Source of the DNA: Cocos nucifera
Lineage: Eukaryota > Streptophyta > Magnoliopsida > Arecales > Arecaceae
Length of the DNA: 64,000 nucleotides
Assembly (NCBI GenBank): GCA_006176705.1
Contig: QRFJ01001034.1
Location: 488,036-552,035, forward strand
Direction: 5' to 3'
How positions within the stretch are numbered: the stretch's first letter is position 1; each line of letters begins with the position of its first letter. This document shows, piece after piece, positions 1 to 11,501 of this stretch. The translations under genes were made by a program, and so were the position numbers. Under the pieces are notes generated by a model. It was not told where the DNA came from and ran no database searches. It worked only from the letters and a program-made list of their open reading frames with translations.

Positions 1-1443
1 TTGAGGTAGTGAGAGCTTGATCGGTTAAAGGTTAAATGGAGTTTAGAAGAAGTTTCATAATATAACAAAATTGATCAACTCAAGGATCAACCAAGTTTAA
101 AAGATGATCTAAAACCAAAGGAGCATGATTAGATGGATACTATATTAAGTTCAGGAGAGATTACAATTAAAGAGCAAGTTCATTTTAAAATTGCTCAGAA
201 AGAGTCAAAGCGTATATACTGCAGTTGATCTAATTGTAGAATTCATATTGAGATGTCATGAAAATCATAAAGGAGGGTCCTATATTGAAGTTATTCAAAT
301 TATAAATATTTCTTATAAAGATCTAGTCAATCATGAAGATGAAGAGTTAATTAATTTTGAAGTAGCTAATTTTAGAGATCAAGCAATAGGAAGATATGTT
401 TAGTGTAGATGATTTATATTGTACTTTGGTACTTGATAAGGGTTTTGATGTGCTAGTTAGTTTTAAAGCTACTTTAAAGTTCAAATAATTAAAAGGCTCT
501 TTGATGAGGATTTAAATTCATATATGAAAGCCAGCTACATCGAGCTGCTCAATTAGAGGCATGTGAATATAGCCAAATTATTAGTTTCACATATATGCAA
601 GGTAATTACAACTAGCTAGCAACTTTCGATTTGATGGTATAAGCTGGATACTTAATAGAATTTTGATATAGTGATTGTATAGTCAATGCTAAGAGAGTAT
701 TGTAAGACATCATTAACTTTAACATATGGATCAAAAGATTTAAGTTGGTAAAGATATTATTGTTCAAGCCAATAAAGGAGCACCAATATTCAACATTTCA
801 ACTACTTATTTGTCAAGTTGTTACATATTACTATTATTGCTGTACTAATGGCAGTGGCTACTATAATAATTCATGATATTAGCAAATTTAATATTGTTAA
901 TATAGATTTCGCAATGATGAGAAGTATTGAGATTCATTGCTAAGTCCTTATTTTATTTGAAATTTATTTTTAGTGCTAGTTCAAGTTAAGTTAGATTGAG
1001 TCTTATACTCGTTATACAAGAGTTTGTCTTTTAATGAAAGTTGGAGATTGTCTTATAGTAGGAGAGAGGATGTTTTTGTAAAGAAGGGGGGAGTGACATG
1101 AAGAGTTCGAGAGAATTCTTCTTGGTGAGGTGAGGCATCTTTGAGAGTGAAAGTTAAACTTATTATTTTGGCCTTTATATTTTTTTGAATAAATTTATTT
1201 TTTCTTCTAATTTTTTTCTATTGTTTCTTAATTAAGTTGTTATTTTTTTTGAATCCTAATCCATCATGTTCTATCTATACCAAGTAGTATGCCATTCTCT
1301 ACATCTCTAATGTAGGCATTTATTTCACTTCAACACTCTATATCCAAGCCCAAAGAGATGTTAGGGTATCCCTACTTGAGTTTAGCAAGAGGTTTAACAA
1401 GGATGGGTGTTAATAGCCTGAAGATTTGATAAGACAAGATTTT
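1..1443. other. Unassigned AT-rich DNA
   Basis: No recognisable gene. The longest open stretch (191-403, 70 codons) has no motif I know and is surrounded by stops. A purine run followed by TGACATGAAG at about 1083-1101 looks like a polypurine tract next to an LTR start, so part of this stretch may be the eroded end of another LTR element; I found no partner LTR in the window. T-rich DNA lies at 1190-1240. Confidence 0.4.
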
Positions 1444-2934
1444 TGTTGGGGATAAACTCCGCTCCCATCGAAGTCCAATTTGATGCTCAGCCTAATATAA
1501 CCGATAATCATGAAAAAGCTTCGATTAGGAATTCTCCCACCAGCGACCAAATTCCTTCTAGACTCCTCCAATGGCCGAACCTTTTACGAAATCCTTCAGT
1601 AGCCGAACTTTTCCATCAACCGAACTTCTCCTTCAGTCGAACTCCTTCTGGCCTTCGTCTTCAGTCAAGTTTCTCTAGGAGCCAAACTTCTTTCGAATTT
1701 CTCTTTCAGTCAAGTTCATCCAGGAGTCAAACTCCTTCTGACCTTCGCCTTAAGTCAAGTTCCTCTAGGAGCCGAACTTCTTTCGAATTTTTAGTTCAGT
1801 CAAGTTCCTCTAGGAGTCGAACTTCTTTCGAATTTCTTCTTCAGTCAAGTTCCTCTAGGAGCCGAACTCCTTTCGAACTTCTCTTTCAGTCAAGTTCCTC
1901 TAGAAGCCGAGCTTCTTCCGAATTTTTCTTTCAGTCAAGTTCCTCCAGGAGCCAAACTCCTTCCGAATTTTTTCTTCAGTCAAGTTCTTTCAGGAGTCGA
2001 ACTCCTTTTAGATTTCTTCTTCAATCGAATTCTTTCAGGAGCCGAACTTCTTAAGAACTTCTCCTTTAGTTGGATTCCTCCAAGAGCCAAACTTCTTCTG
2101 GATTTTTTCTTTAGTCGGATTCCTCCAAGAGCCGAACTTCTTTCAAATTTTTTCTTCAGTCAAGTTTCTCCAAGAGTCGAACTCCTTAAGAACTTCTCCT
2201 TCAGTCGGATTTCTTCAGAAGTCGAACTTCTTTCGAACTTTTTCTCCAATCGGATTCCTCTAGAGCCAAACTTCTTTTAGACTTTTTCTTCAATCGGATC
2301 CCTTCAGGAGTCGAACTTTTTTCGGACTCCTCCTTCAGTCGGATTTCTCTAGCGGATTTCAACTAGCATTTCTTTCGGATGATCCTCTCTAGCCGTATTC
2401 CTTTTAGAAGTTCAAACTCCTCTAGAATTAATTTATATCAAAGTTCTTCATCAATCAATGCCTGCTTCCTCCGAACTTTGACTATTAAATCTTGACGAAT
2501 GGGTACATCAGTCAGGCGACACCTCTCTCTCCATAACAAACTCTACGCAGCTCCGAGCAGTCCATGATCGAACAGTATGGCTGTCACTATCAGTCTAGCG
2601 ATACATCTCTCCATAGTAAACCCCATGCAGCTCAGAGTGGTCCACTACCGAATGGTATGGCTATTACTATCAGTCTGCTATAGGCTTTATCTATAAAAAG
2701 GGATCCTTCAGATATATTTTCTTTAAGTTTTCTTCTTCTTTCCAAAATTTTATCGAACTTTTTTCTGATCACTTCATTTTTATTAGTCAGAAGAGCTGAC
2801 TTGATCATCGGAAGATCCTGTCGGAGCCACCACCACTTGACTCTGGATAGAACTTTATTTTGTAGGTCACCGACGGTGATTTTTTTTTCCTCAACTCTAA
2901 CTCGATCCAGCGTCAACCAGATTCTGCACCAATA
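1444..2934 (+). repeat. 5' LTR of the Tat-like element
   Basis: This 1491-bp copy pairs with 6173-7934. Both begin with the same stretch (GGGGATAAACTCCGCTCCC) and both end in ATTCTGCACCAA[C/T]A. A 45-bp minisatellite fills the central half. The element's promoter and polyadenylation signal should lie in this LTR; a CTATAAAAAGG TATA-like sequence is present at about 2691-2701 and its partner at about 7691-7701. Confidence 0.9.
1600..2345 (+). repeat. 45-bp minisatellite inside the 5' LTR (~17 units)
   Basis: The unit core AGGAGCCGAACTTCTTTCG recurs at a steady 45-base step, for example at 1677, 1722, 1767, 1812 and 1857. Because 45 is a multiple of three, the array stays open in one frame (1443-2054) and would read as a 15-residue serine/arginine/phenylalanine repeat. 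I take that open frame as a by-product of the period, not a gene. Confidence 0.9.
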
Positions 2935-2938
2935 AAAT

Positions 2939-2957
2939 TGGCGCTAGAGGAAGAACC
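2939..2957 (+). promoter_or_regulatory. Primer-binding-like site
   Basis: TGGCGCTAGAGGAAGAACC starts four bases after the 5' LTR, where a tRNA primer would anneal. It is not the initiator-Met type. I did not assign the tRNA. Confidence 0.6.
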
Positions 2958-3539
2958 CTCTATCCCTGAGGTATTCTTATTCTTAAAGGAGTACTCAATC
3001 GATCCTATCAATCTTCTTCTTCAAGGTTCATCTTCATTCTCTTCCTCAATCCCAAAAAATACCTCCAAAGAAGGCAACTGTCCGGAGATCTACTGCTTCT
3101 GCCATCAGATCTAAGCCAGATCCATCTATCTCTACTCCATCATCGATGCTTCAATCCCCACCTCTATCGATGGTCATGGTAGATCCGAAGTAATTTAACC
3201 TACTGATATGATCGATTCAAGGCCTCACCAAAATGGTGCAGACCATGCGGCAGTCCTCGGTGGCGGTTCTGCCAAGAAATCCACCATCAAAATGTCAAAA
3301 ATCAGTCCCAAGGAGGAGCGCTTGGGCCAGCATATCCATCACTCTAGGAAAGGAGAAATAGAGAGTAGAAGATCTTTGTTCATATCATGATTCTTCTTCG
3401 AAAGAGATCTTTTCCATCTACAGTCAAAAGCCTTTCAAGATCTGCGATCGAGATGGCATCCTCGATTAGAAACTACGAAAGATGGACCGATGGATTGAGA
3501 AACACCGCCACATCACTCTGACTCACCATAACGACGTCC

Positions 3540-4575
3540 ACATCGATTCTCCTTCTCTCTCCGAATTATACAAGAGCTCGTTCCATCAAACTTCAAGCTT
3601 CCTCAATTGAAAAGCTATGATGAAATCTCTGATCTAGTCAATCATTTGAAGATCTTTCGAACCATGATGCTGCTCCATGGTGCACTAGACACCATCTCAT
3701 ATCAAGCTTTTTCATCCACTTTGAAGAAAGCAGCAAGAAATTGGTACTCGACATTGAAGTCAGGTATGATCTTCTTCTTTGAGCAAATAAGCCATCAGTT
3801 TGTGGCTCACTTCGTCAGCAGCCGACGTCCACACTGAGGTTCGAATTTTTTGATGAATATAAAGCAGAAGAAGGAAAAATCTATCCAAGCTTATGTCGTT
3901 CGATTTAATGCTATTGCATTGGAGGTCTGGAATCTACATCAATCTATTGCAATGGTCGTACCCAAGAGCGGTCTTCAGAAGAATGATTTGTTGTTCTTCC
4001 TGAAGAAGAAATACCTCAAGAACTTTGCTGATCTACTAGCTCAGGCTGAGGGATATGTCCGAGTGGAAAAGGCCTTCAAATTGAAAGATGAGGAAGCCAT
4101 AAGAGAGTAGCAGGCGGGCAAGTCTAATAAACCCACAGCTGATAGAGGATCGAATGAAGTTTGGCCATGCTCACGGACTCCCTTCGAGTGCAAGCGAGTC
4201 TGAACTCCTTCTCGAGCTCATCGTTAAAGAAGCTCCGACAGAAGGGCACGAAGAAGTTCTCTCCCCTCTGAAAGTTTCACAACTATGCCCCCTTCGATGC
4301 TCCAAAAATGTATGTATTAATGGAGATCAAGGAGTAACTGCTGAGACCTAAAAGGATGTGCTCTCATCCTGCTCCAAGATAAGATTAAGGAGCTCATCAG
4401 AAGAGGTCGACTGGGTCGATTTCCTAGACGTCGGCCTGAAGTAAGAGAAGATCGGCCAAGGGCAGAGCCGTAGTCAGAACCACTAATGAGGGAGAAATAA
4501 TAAGAAGATCGACTGCCTCTCGGCATCATCAAAACTATTTCTAGGAGACTTAGTGCTTCGATGAGCCGCCATCTC
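3540..4575 (+). pseudogene. Broken gag of the Tat-like element
   Basis: Reading across frames gives the Tat-type gag order. A lead-in ending PSNFKLPQLKSYD is followed by the capsid core at 3607-3837 (LVNHLKIFRTMMLLHG, then WYSTLKSG and FVAHFVSSRR). After a frameshift near 3838 come IQAYVVRFNAIALEVW and LLAQAEGYVRVEKAF (3850-4110). A degenerate tail at about 4270-4560 still shows APKMYVLMEIKE and ELIRRGRLGRFPRRRPE, which match the proline/arginine-rich end of Tat gag. At least two frameshifts and several stops break it. Gag would form the particle that packages the element RNA. The first ATG is uncertain. Confidence 0.85.
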
Positions 4576-4597
4576 TTAGTCTCAAAGCTAGGAGAAG

Positions 4598-4732
4598 CTT
4601 GCCCCAAATTGGAATGGTCCGTATGAAATAGAGAAGGTCGTTTAGTTCGAAACTTATCGCCTGAAGAAGCTTGAAGGAACAATGCTCTCCCAACCCTGAA
4701 ATTCAGAAAATCTGAGAATGTACTACCAGTAA
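4598..4732 (+). pseudogene. Remnant of integrase C terminus
   Basis: One frame reads LAPNWNGPYEIEKVV, then ETYRLKKLEGTML, then NSENLRMYYQ and a stop, with two stop codons inside. This is the usual end of a gypsy Tat-lineage integrase, where a small barrel domain finishes the polyprotein. It follows the gag tail almost directly, so the bulk of pol was removed by one or more internal deletions with a junction near 4575-4597. Confidence 0.8.
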
Positions 4733-4809
4733 TTTTTCAATAATAAAACTTCTTCATTTCAACATTATTATTTTTTGGTGCAAAAACTATGTGATGACAG
4801 GAAAGAAGC

Positions 4810-5500
4810 AATAAAAAATGGTCATATTAGGAATAGGAGGAGAACCTCGTCCTAACATGAGCAAATCGAAAGCCTCATTCATTTTAGATGAGATGAGGGG
4901 AGATGCCGTAACAACGATCCTTATATGCCCCTACAGCCTGTTAGGAATAGGAGAAGAACCTCATCCTAACATGAGCAAAGTCGAAGACCTCATTCATTTT
5001 AGATAAGATGGAGGAAGAGCCCTGACAATGATCTTTATATGCCCCCATAGTCCGTTAGGAATAGGAGGAGAATCTCGTCCTAACATGAGTAAAGTCGAAG
5101 ATCTCATTCATTTTAGACAAGATGGAAGAAGAGACTCTGACAATGGCCTTTATGTGCCCCCACAATCCATTAGGAACAGGAGGAGAACCTCATCCTAACG
5201 TGAGCAAAGTCGAAGACTCATTCATTTTAGACGAGATGGGGGGAGAAGCCTTGACAATGGCCCTTATGTGCCCCCATGGCCCATTAGGAATAGGAGGAGA
5301 ACCTCGTCCTAACGTGAGTAAAATCGAAGACCTCCGATTATTTAAAATAGAAGGAGGAGAGAGGCCCATTCAATGGTCCATCTTTGTCCCTATTGCCATG
5401 TTAGGAATAGGAGGAGAACCTCATCCTAACGTGAGCAAGTTAAAGGCCTCGTTTATTTTAGACGAGGTGAGAGGAGAGATTCCGACAATAGTCCTAATGT
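4810..5500 (+). repeat. 114-bp tandem repeat, six units
   Basis: TTAGGAATAGGAGGAGAACC starts at 4827, 4941, 5055, 5170, 5284 and 5401, steps of 114, 114, 115, 114 and 117. An isolated seventh unit sits at about 5790-5890, inside the neighbouring repeat block. Since 114 is 38 codons, a repeat such as LGIGGEPHPNVSK can be read through several units, but stops interrupt it. Such arrays between pol and the 3' LTR are known in Tat-lineage elements and can seed satellite DNA. Confidence 0.9.
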
Positions 5501-5509
5501 GTTCGACAA

Positions 5510-6090
5510 TGGCAGGAGATAAGATCTTCTTCAATTCCGGCTGGAGATAAGATCTCCATTGAGCTTCAACGTCAATGTCAACAGGGGATAAGATCTGTTT
5601 CAACCTCGGCTGGAGATAAGATATTTTTCGAGCTTCAATGTCAACATCAACAGGAGATAAGATCTCTTTCAATCTCAGCTAAAGATAAGATCTTCTCCAA
5701 GCTTCAACATCAATGTCAACAGGAGATAAGATCTCCTTCAACCTCTGCTAGAGATGAGATCTAACATGAGCAAGTCGACGGTCTATCTGTGCCCCTATTG
5801 CCATGTTAGAAATAGGAGGAGAATCTTGTCCTAACATAAGTAAGTTTAAGGCCTCATTCATTTTAGATAAGGTGAGAGGAGAGGCTCCGACAACAGCCCT
5901 AATGTATTCGACAACGATAGGAGATAAGATCTCCTTCAACCCTGACTGAAGATAAGATCTCCGTCGAGCTTCAATATCAATGCCAACAGAAGATAAGATC
6001 TTCTTCAATCTCGGCTAGAGATAAGATCTCTTCTAAGCTTAAACTTCAACAGAAGATAAGATCTTCTCCGAGCTTTAACCTCAATGGGTG
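5510..6090 (+). repeat. ~70-bp GATAAGATCT-containing repeats
   Basis: Units pair GGAGATAAGATCTC with a CTTCAACGTCAATGTCAACA spacer, repeating about every 70 bases, with a half-unit duplication (GGCTGGAGATAAGATCT) inside each. A single unit of the 114-bp family splits the block at about 5790-5890, which suggests the two arrays were mixed by unequal exchange or template switching. Confidence 0.8.
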
Positions 6091-6160
6091 TAGAAGCCGA
6101 AATAGGACTTCGACAATCGTCTTTTTTGTACTCTCTTTCTTCGAATTTTGAACTCGAGAT

Positions 6161-6172
6161 TGGAGGGACTAT
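6161..6172 (+). promoter_or_regulatory. Polypurine tract of the Tat-like element
   Basis: TGGAGGGACT lies immediately 5' of the 3' LTR, the position where plus-strand DNA synthesis would be primed. Confidence 0.6.
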
Positions 6173-7934
6173 TATTGGGGATAAACTCCGCTCCCACCAA
6201 AGTTCAATCTGATGCTTAGCCTAATGTAACTAACAATCATGAAAGAGCTTCGATCAGAAATTCTCTCTCCAGCGATCGAATTTCTTTCGAACTCCTTCAG
6301 TGGTCGAACCCCTTTCGAACTCTTTCAATAGTTGAACTTCTTCATTAGCCAAACTTTTTCTTCAATCGAGCTCCTTCTGGCTTTCGCCTTCAGTCAAGTT
6401 CCTCCAGGAGCCGAACTTCTTCTGGATTTCTTTTTCAGTCAAGTTTCTCTAAGAGCCGAACTCCTTCTGGCCTTCACCTTAAGTTAAGTTCCTCCAGGAG
6501 CTGAACTTCTTTCGAATTTTTAGTTCGATCAAGTCCCTTCAGGAGCCGAACTTCTTCCGAATTTCTTCTTCAGTCAAGTTCCTCCAAGAGGCAAACTCCT
6601 TCCGGACTTCTCCTTTAGTCAAGTTCTTTCAGGAGCCGAACTTCTTTCAGATTTTTTCTTCAATCAAATTCCTTCAAGAGCCAAACTTCTTTCGGACTTC
6701 TCCTTCAGTAAAATTTTTTTAGGAGCCAAACTCCTTTTGGATTTCTTCTTCAGTCAAAATCCTCCAGTAGCCGAACTCCTTCCGAACTTCTCCTTCAGTT
6801 GGATTCCTCTAGAGCTGAGCTCCTTCTAGATTTCTTCTTCAGTCGGATTCCTTCAAGAGCCAAACTTCTTTCGAATTTTTTCTTCAATTAAGTTTCTCTA
6901 GGAGCCAAACTCCTTCTAAATTTTTCCTTCAGTCAGATTTCTCAAGGAGCCAAACTCCTTAAAGACTTCTTCTTCAGTCAGATTCCTCCAGGAGTCGAAC
7001 TTCTTTCAAATTTTTTCTTCAATCGAATTCCTCCAGAAGTCGAACTTCTTCCAAATTTCTTCTTCAATCAAGTTTCTTCAAGAGCCGAACTCCTTAAGGA
7101 CTTCTTCTTCAGTCAAATTCCTCTAGGAGTCGAACTTCTTCCGAATTTCTTTTTCAGTCAGATTTCTCCAGGAGTCAAACTCCTTCTGGATTTCTCCTTC
7201 AGTCAAGTTTTTTTAGAAGCTGAACTTCTTTTGAATTTCTTCTTTAGTCGAATTTCTTCAGGAGCCAAACTTTTTTCAGACTTCTTCTTCAGTCGGATTT
7301 TTCTAGAAGCCAAATTCCTTCCGGGCTCCTCCTTCAGTTGGATTCCTTCAGCGAATTTTAGCGAGCATTCCTCCCTGATGATCTCTTCTAGTCGTATTTT
7401 TTTTAGGAGTTCGAACTTCTCTGAAATTGATTTATGTTAAAGTTCTTCACCAACTAACGTCTGCCTCCTCCAAACTTCGACTATTAAATCTCGATGAATA
7501 GGTACATTAGTCAGGCAACACCTCTTTCTTCATAATAAATCTCACGTAGCTCCGAGCGGCCCACGATCGGATGGTATGGCTGTTACTATCAATCTGATGA
7601 TATCTCTCTCTCCATAGTAAATTTTACGCTGTCCCGAGTGATCCACTATCAAACGGTATGGCTGTCACTATCAGTCTACTATAGGCTTCGTCTATAAAAA
7701 GGATCCTCCAGATATGTTTTCTCTAAGCTCTCTTCTTCTTTTTCAAAATTCTGTCGAACTCTTTTCTAAGCACTCCATTTTTGTTGGCCAGAAGAGCTGA
7801 TTTAATCGTCGGAGGATCCTGCGGGAGCCACCACCACCGACTCCGGATAAAATTTTATTTTGCAGGTCACCGATGGTGACCTCTTCTTTCTCAGCTCTAA
7901 CTCAATCTGGCATCAACCAGATTCTGCACCAACA
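6173..7934 (+). repeat. 3' LTR of the Tat-like element
   Basis: This 1762-bp copy is 271 bp longer than the 5' LTR, almost exactly six 45-bp minisatellite units (array at about 6320-7345, ~23 units against ~17). Its first two bases have decayed from TG to TA. The unique flanks of the array align well with the 5' copy. Confidence 0.9.
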
Positions 7935-9378
7935 GTTTTTATTGGTTCTTATAAAGATCTAGTATGAAAGTGATCAATTGAAGCAATTAAAGAAGATGAA
8001 GAGAGAGTTTCGATCAAAACATGGCATATGCTATATCCATAACGTTTTTTTCATTAACAACTTGTTCCAATGGTACTAATATACTAAAATACGCTAAGCC
8101 ATTATTTTGTTAGACTAATATGCATTAATGGGCTAACTATAATTGTTGGGCCCTAGCCAAGGTGGCAAGCAAGACCTGTAATATGTACATTTTTGGCTAT
8201 GTTGGCCACTTAATTAATCTATCAGGGATGATAGCCTATTGCTATCAAAATACAATTAGCATGTGCTAAATCAAGTTAAAAAGAATGATATCTCGTCATA
8301 CAAGTTCTAAGAGTATCTGGCTCATTCCTATATAAACTAACTTTTACTGACTTTTATGAGGGCCAGGGTCAAGATTTGTTTTGAGGGCTAGCAAAAGCCA
8401 TATGTTAAATAATATAATATTATTTATAAGTAAAAAATAAATATTCTAATTATTAATATTATCTTATGAAGAAAAAGAAGGTAAGATTCTCAATGGACTA
8501 TATATTATACGCAATTCTTATGTATAGTTTAATGATATTGATTTTTGTTTTTTCAAGTCTGCTAGAATATACTCACAAATACTAATTGATTCTAAAACTT
8601 TGAAGACAAGTAACTCCATGGTTCAATTGAAAGGTGAATAAAATTTACTAAAAGATCAAAAGATTTAAACTTGTAAATATTTTTATTAAAAAAAATATAA
8701 TTATTAGAAAAAATCAGATGATAACCTATTGCCATTAGTGGCACTTTATTCAACATCCCCTAAATCTATATAAAATAGAGGATAGGTCGTTACATAAAAT
8801 CAAATCATTTTTCAATGAACTAAATGAGAGGATTTTATCATCTATCCGCACTTTTGCATTTTTCTTGAATCAACAATTTGTCTGTTTTTGAGACAAAAAT
8901 TATAAGGTCAAACTTACATGACATTAATATTTTTAATGGTTCAATTGAGCGAAAGGTTAAGCATGATTTATTGCTTCTTATGCATATGAATTTGAACTTG
9001 TCATGTTGATCATACCCTTTGTTGATATTTTTTTTATATTAATTTTTATTTTATTTTTTTGAACATTGATTTTTTTAAAAACTTGGTTGGCTATTGGAAG
9101 GTTATCAATTCCTATTTTCTTCTAAGATTTTGTACCTTTGTTACCAATAAGCACTCGTCCCATTCAAATTTTTTGAATATCGGAACTAAGGATGCTTCCA
9201 ATAGTTGCTACTTTTGATTATTGAGTTAAAAAATGACTATATTTTTAATTCTTTTAACTATACATGTCTCACAGATTTATGCTAGGATTTTTTATATGAA
9301 TGCTTTATATTTCTAGATTTAGGACTATGTTTTGTAAGTATGATACTGTTTCTACTCTATTTTAGCTAATTGGCACCC
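7935..9378. other. AT-rich DNA without a recognisable gene
   Basis: Short frames only. CTATATAAAC at about 8330 is TATA-like, but no downstream coding stretch supports a promoter. An 18-base string, TTCTTATAAAGATCTAGT, just after the Tat-like element also occurs near 307, upstream of it; this is the only link I see to the left flank. Confidence 0.4.
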
Positions 9379-10044
9379 TCTTGACTCTTTTTAGAGAACC
9401 GGATCGAGTAAGATCGAAAATGTTTCAATATAAATCTATATAACTCTTGTAGATCAAACAAGAAGAGTATCGATTAGGACAAATTGGATAACTGTCAAAG
9501 ATAGATTGAATTAGGACTAGCTATGTCGAGTCTAAGGCCAAGCAAATAGATGATCTTTACGATTCTCCCATCAATCTTATAGACAGATCATGATTAAATA
9601 ATTAAGATAATGATGATTATTAGAACATAGATAATGAAAGATAGTTAATGCTAAGTATTACAACTATCAGAAAAATGGAAGATTAGATGTGAGGAGGTGT
9701 TCATGCTAGAGAAGAATAACTTTTAGACTGGTTATAATATTATGTATAAATAGTGGGATGCAACTCTAAAAAATTAAGAATCCTCTTTGGTTAGTCAAAT
9801 ACTTATTATTATTTTTTTCTTTATCTTTACTTTATTCTTACATTTACCTTACCTTTACTTGCTTTAGTTATCTTAGTTTATCTACAGTTTCTAGAATCAT
9901 ATCTCCAACTATGACATACCTTCTCCTTTTTTGGGTAAGAGATATAATAGTAGCGAAAGTCCTTCAAGTTCAAGATATCAGGACCTACACTATGTACTCT
10001 TCACCATCTCTTCTTTCTAGTTATTGATTTTGGTGGCATGCTTG
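9379..10044 (+). repeat. Left LTR-like direct repeat
   Basis: Shares an ordered series of blocks with 10851-11501: TTGACTCTTTTTAG, GACTGGTTATAATAT with TATAAATAGT, and TTGCTTTAGTTATC. The divergence looks substantial, which implies an old duplication. Confidence 0.7.
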
Positions 10045-10850
10045 TGCGCTTGCATAAACCTTCCAAGGATGTGTATGCCATTTTGTCCCTTTTTCCCTAC
10101 CCTTTCTAGTGGAGAACCTAGCACGAAATAAAAGGGCACCAGAAATCATGGAATACAATATAGGGTCGAGAATAAAAAAATCCGAAAGGGCTTGAATGCT
10201 TGAGAGTTCACTCATTTAAGAGCACCAAAATGAGTGAGAGCATCTCGCCATCATTGAGCGACAATTTGGAATAGAGCTTCAGCATCCACGGTGGTTAGGT
10301 TGCTTGTGAGGAGACAAGGCTAGTAATAAGGACCTAAGTGTTAATGGTTATGGTAGAAAGGTTGACGAAAACAATCAATTTATAGCCCAATGATGCTTTA
10401 CACAAAGCATGACACAAAGAAATTCATTTTGATTATGAGATCTTTGGAGATTAGATTGCAGCAATTTTTGAGAGGTGGCCTATATTACACACATGATCAC
10501 TGCATTGAGGGAAAGGAAGCAATATTATATGATTCCCATACAATGGTAGAGATAATTTAAAAAAGGTGGAAACTTCGATGGACAGATTTATTTGAAATAC
10601 CTCTTGATTGCTGGTGTTTTACATGAAATATGAACATGCTCTATATATCATATCACCTTTTTAATTGATAATTGATGAATGTGGAGGGCTTTATTTGTGC
10701 CACATTTAGCTAATGATTACATCCAAAGGGTATATGTATACTTATCTACATGGTAAGGTTAGGATAAGATAGTGATGAAGGGGTCTCGAGCCAAGCACCA
10801 GCAAATGGACAAGCTGAAATGGTAACTTGGAGGCTAAAACTCTAGCATCT

Positions 10851-11501
10851 TGTTGACTCTTTTTAGGGAAACAAATCATGTAAATCCGAGAGTGGTTTAA
10901 CATGAGACCATGTAATGCTCTGTAGGCCAAATAAAAAAAATATTAACTAGGACAACTGGATAGTCATCAAACATAGATCAAATAAGGATTAGCTATATCA
11001 AGTTTAATGTTGAGTAGGTATGGTAATCTATGGGGTTTTCCTATCAACTGTGCAATAAAATCATGCTATGGTATGAGACTTGATGGTTATTAGATTGTGG
11101 AGAGTGAAGTGTGGTTAGCATCAATTACTACAACTATCAAAAAAAGTGGAAAATCAGATATGAATAGTTATTGGCACTAGTGATGTATCCTAAACCGATT
11201 ATAATATCATATATAAATAGTAAGATATAACTCTAGGAAAGAACCCCTATTTGGTCAATTAAGTATCCTTTGTTATCTTTATTTTAATCTTAACTTTATT
11301 TTTGCATTTATCTTTAATTACTTGCTTTAGTTATCCTAGTTTATTTGTAGCTCTTAGAGTATAATTGTAGCTCCGGCTATAACTTATCTCCTCTTATTTC
11401 GGATTATATTATTGAAAATGCTTAAAGTTCAAGATATCATAACTTGCTCTACCAACCATTCACCCTCTTTTTTTTTGTTATTGATATTGGTGGCATGCTT
11501 G
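10851..11501 (+). repeat. Right LTR-like direct repeat
   Basis: Partner of 9379-10044, starting TGTTGACTC. The TATA-like sequence CATATATAAATAGTAAG lies at about 11209-11225, at the same relative place as in the left copy. Confidence 0.7.

Larger units (their letters stand above)
1444..7934 (+). mobile_element. Tat-like Ty3/gypsy retrotransposon, deletion derivative
   Basis: The termini are TGTTGG at 1444 and CCAACA at 7934, a matching inverted end. LTRs lie at 1444-2934 and 6173-7934. The flanking pentamers are ATTTT (1439-1443) and GTTTT (7935-7939), a 4/5 target-site duplication. Inside, in order, are a primer-binding-like site, a gag typical of Tat-lineage elements, the last ~45 codons of an integrase, two tandem-repeat blocks and a purine tract. 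Protease, RT, RNase H and most of integrase are absent, so the copy could move only with enzymes supplied by a relative. Tandem repeats between the coding region and the 3' LTR are a known trait of the Tat lineage. The lineage call rests on gag layout and that repeat zone. Confidence 0.85.
9379..11501 (+). mobile_element. Probable LTR element or LTR pair of unknown family
   Basis: Two diverged direct repeats (9379-10044, 666 bp; 10851-11501, 651 bp) flank 806 bp. Each begins near TTGACTCTTTTTAG, carries a TATA-like TATAAATAGT in the middle, and ends in a T/C-rich run followed by GGTGGCATGCTTG. The right copy starts with TG. The middle segment has no gag or pol motif that I recognise, and no clear primer site or target duplication. 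Options are a small non-autonomous LTR element, an internally deleted one, or a plain segmental duplication. Confidence 0.6.

Noticed and set aside
1443..2054. 203-codon open frame with serine/arginine-rich repeats
   Set aside because: It is the 45-bp minisatellite read in frame, starts at a TTG inside the LTR edge and has no independent support as a gene.
4317..4682. 121-codon minus-strand frame
   Set aside because: It lies opposite the gag tail and integrase remnant, which explain the composition; no motif is present.
5122..5550. 142-codon frame across the 114-bp repeats
   Set aside because: Open because the period is a multiple of three; neighbouring units in the same array have stops.
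4810..6090. CRISPR-like array
   Set aside because: Units are 70-114 bp with no short unique spacers, in a plant retrotransposon; these are ordinary tandem repeats.
8320..8345. TATA-like CTATATAAAC as a promoter
   Set aside because: No coding sequence or LTR context follows; such strings are expected in AT-rich DNA.
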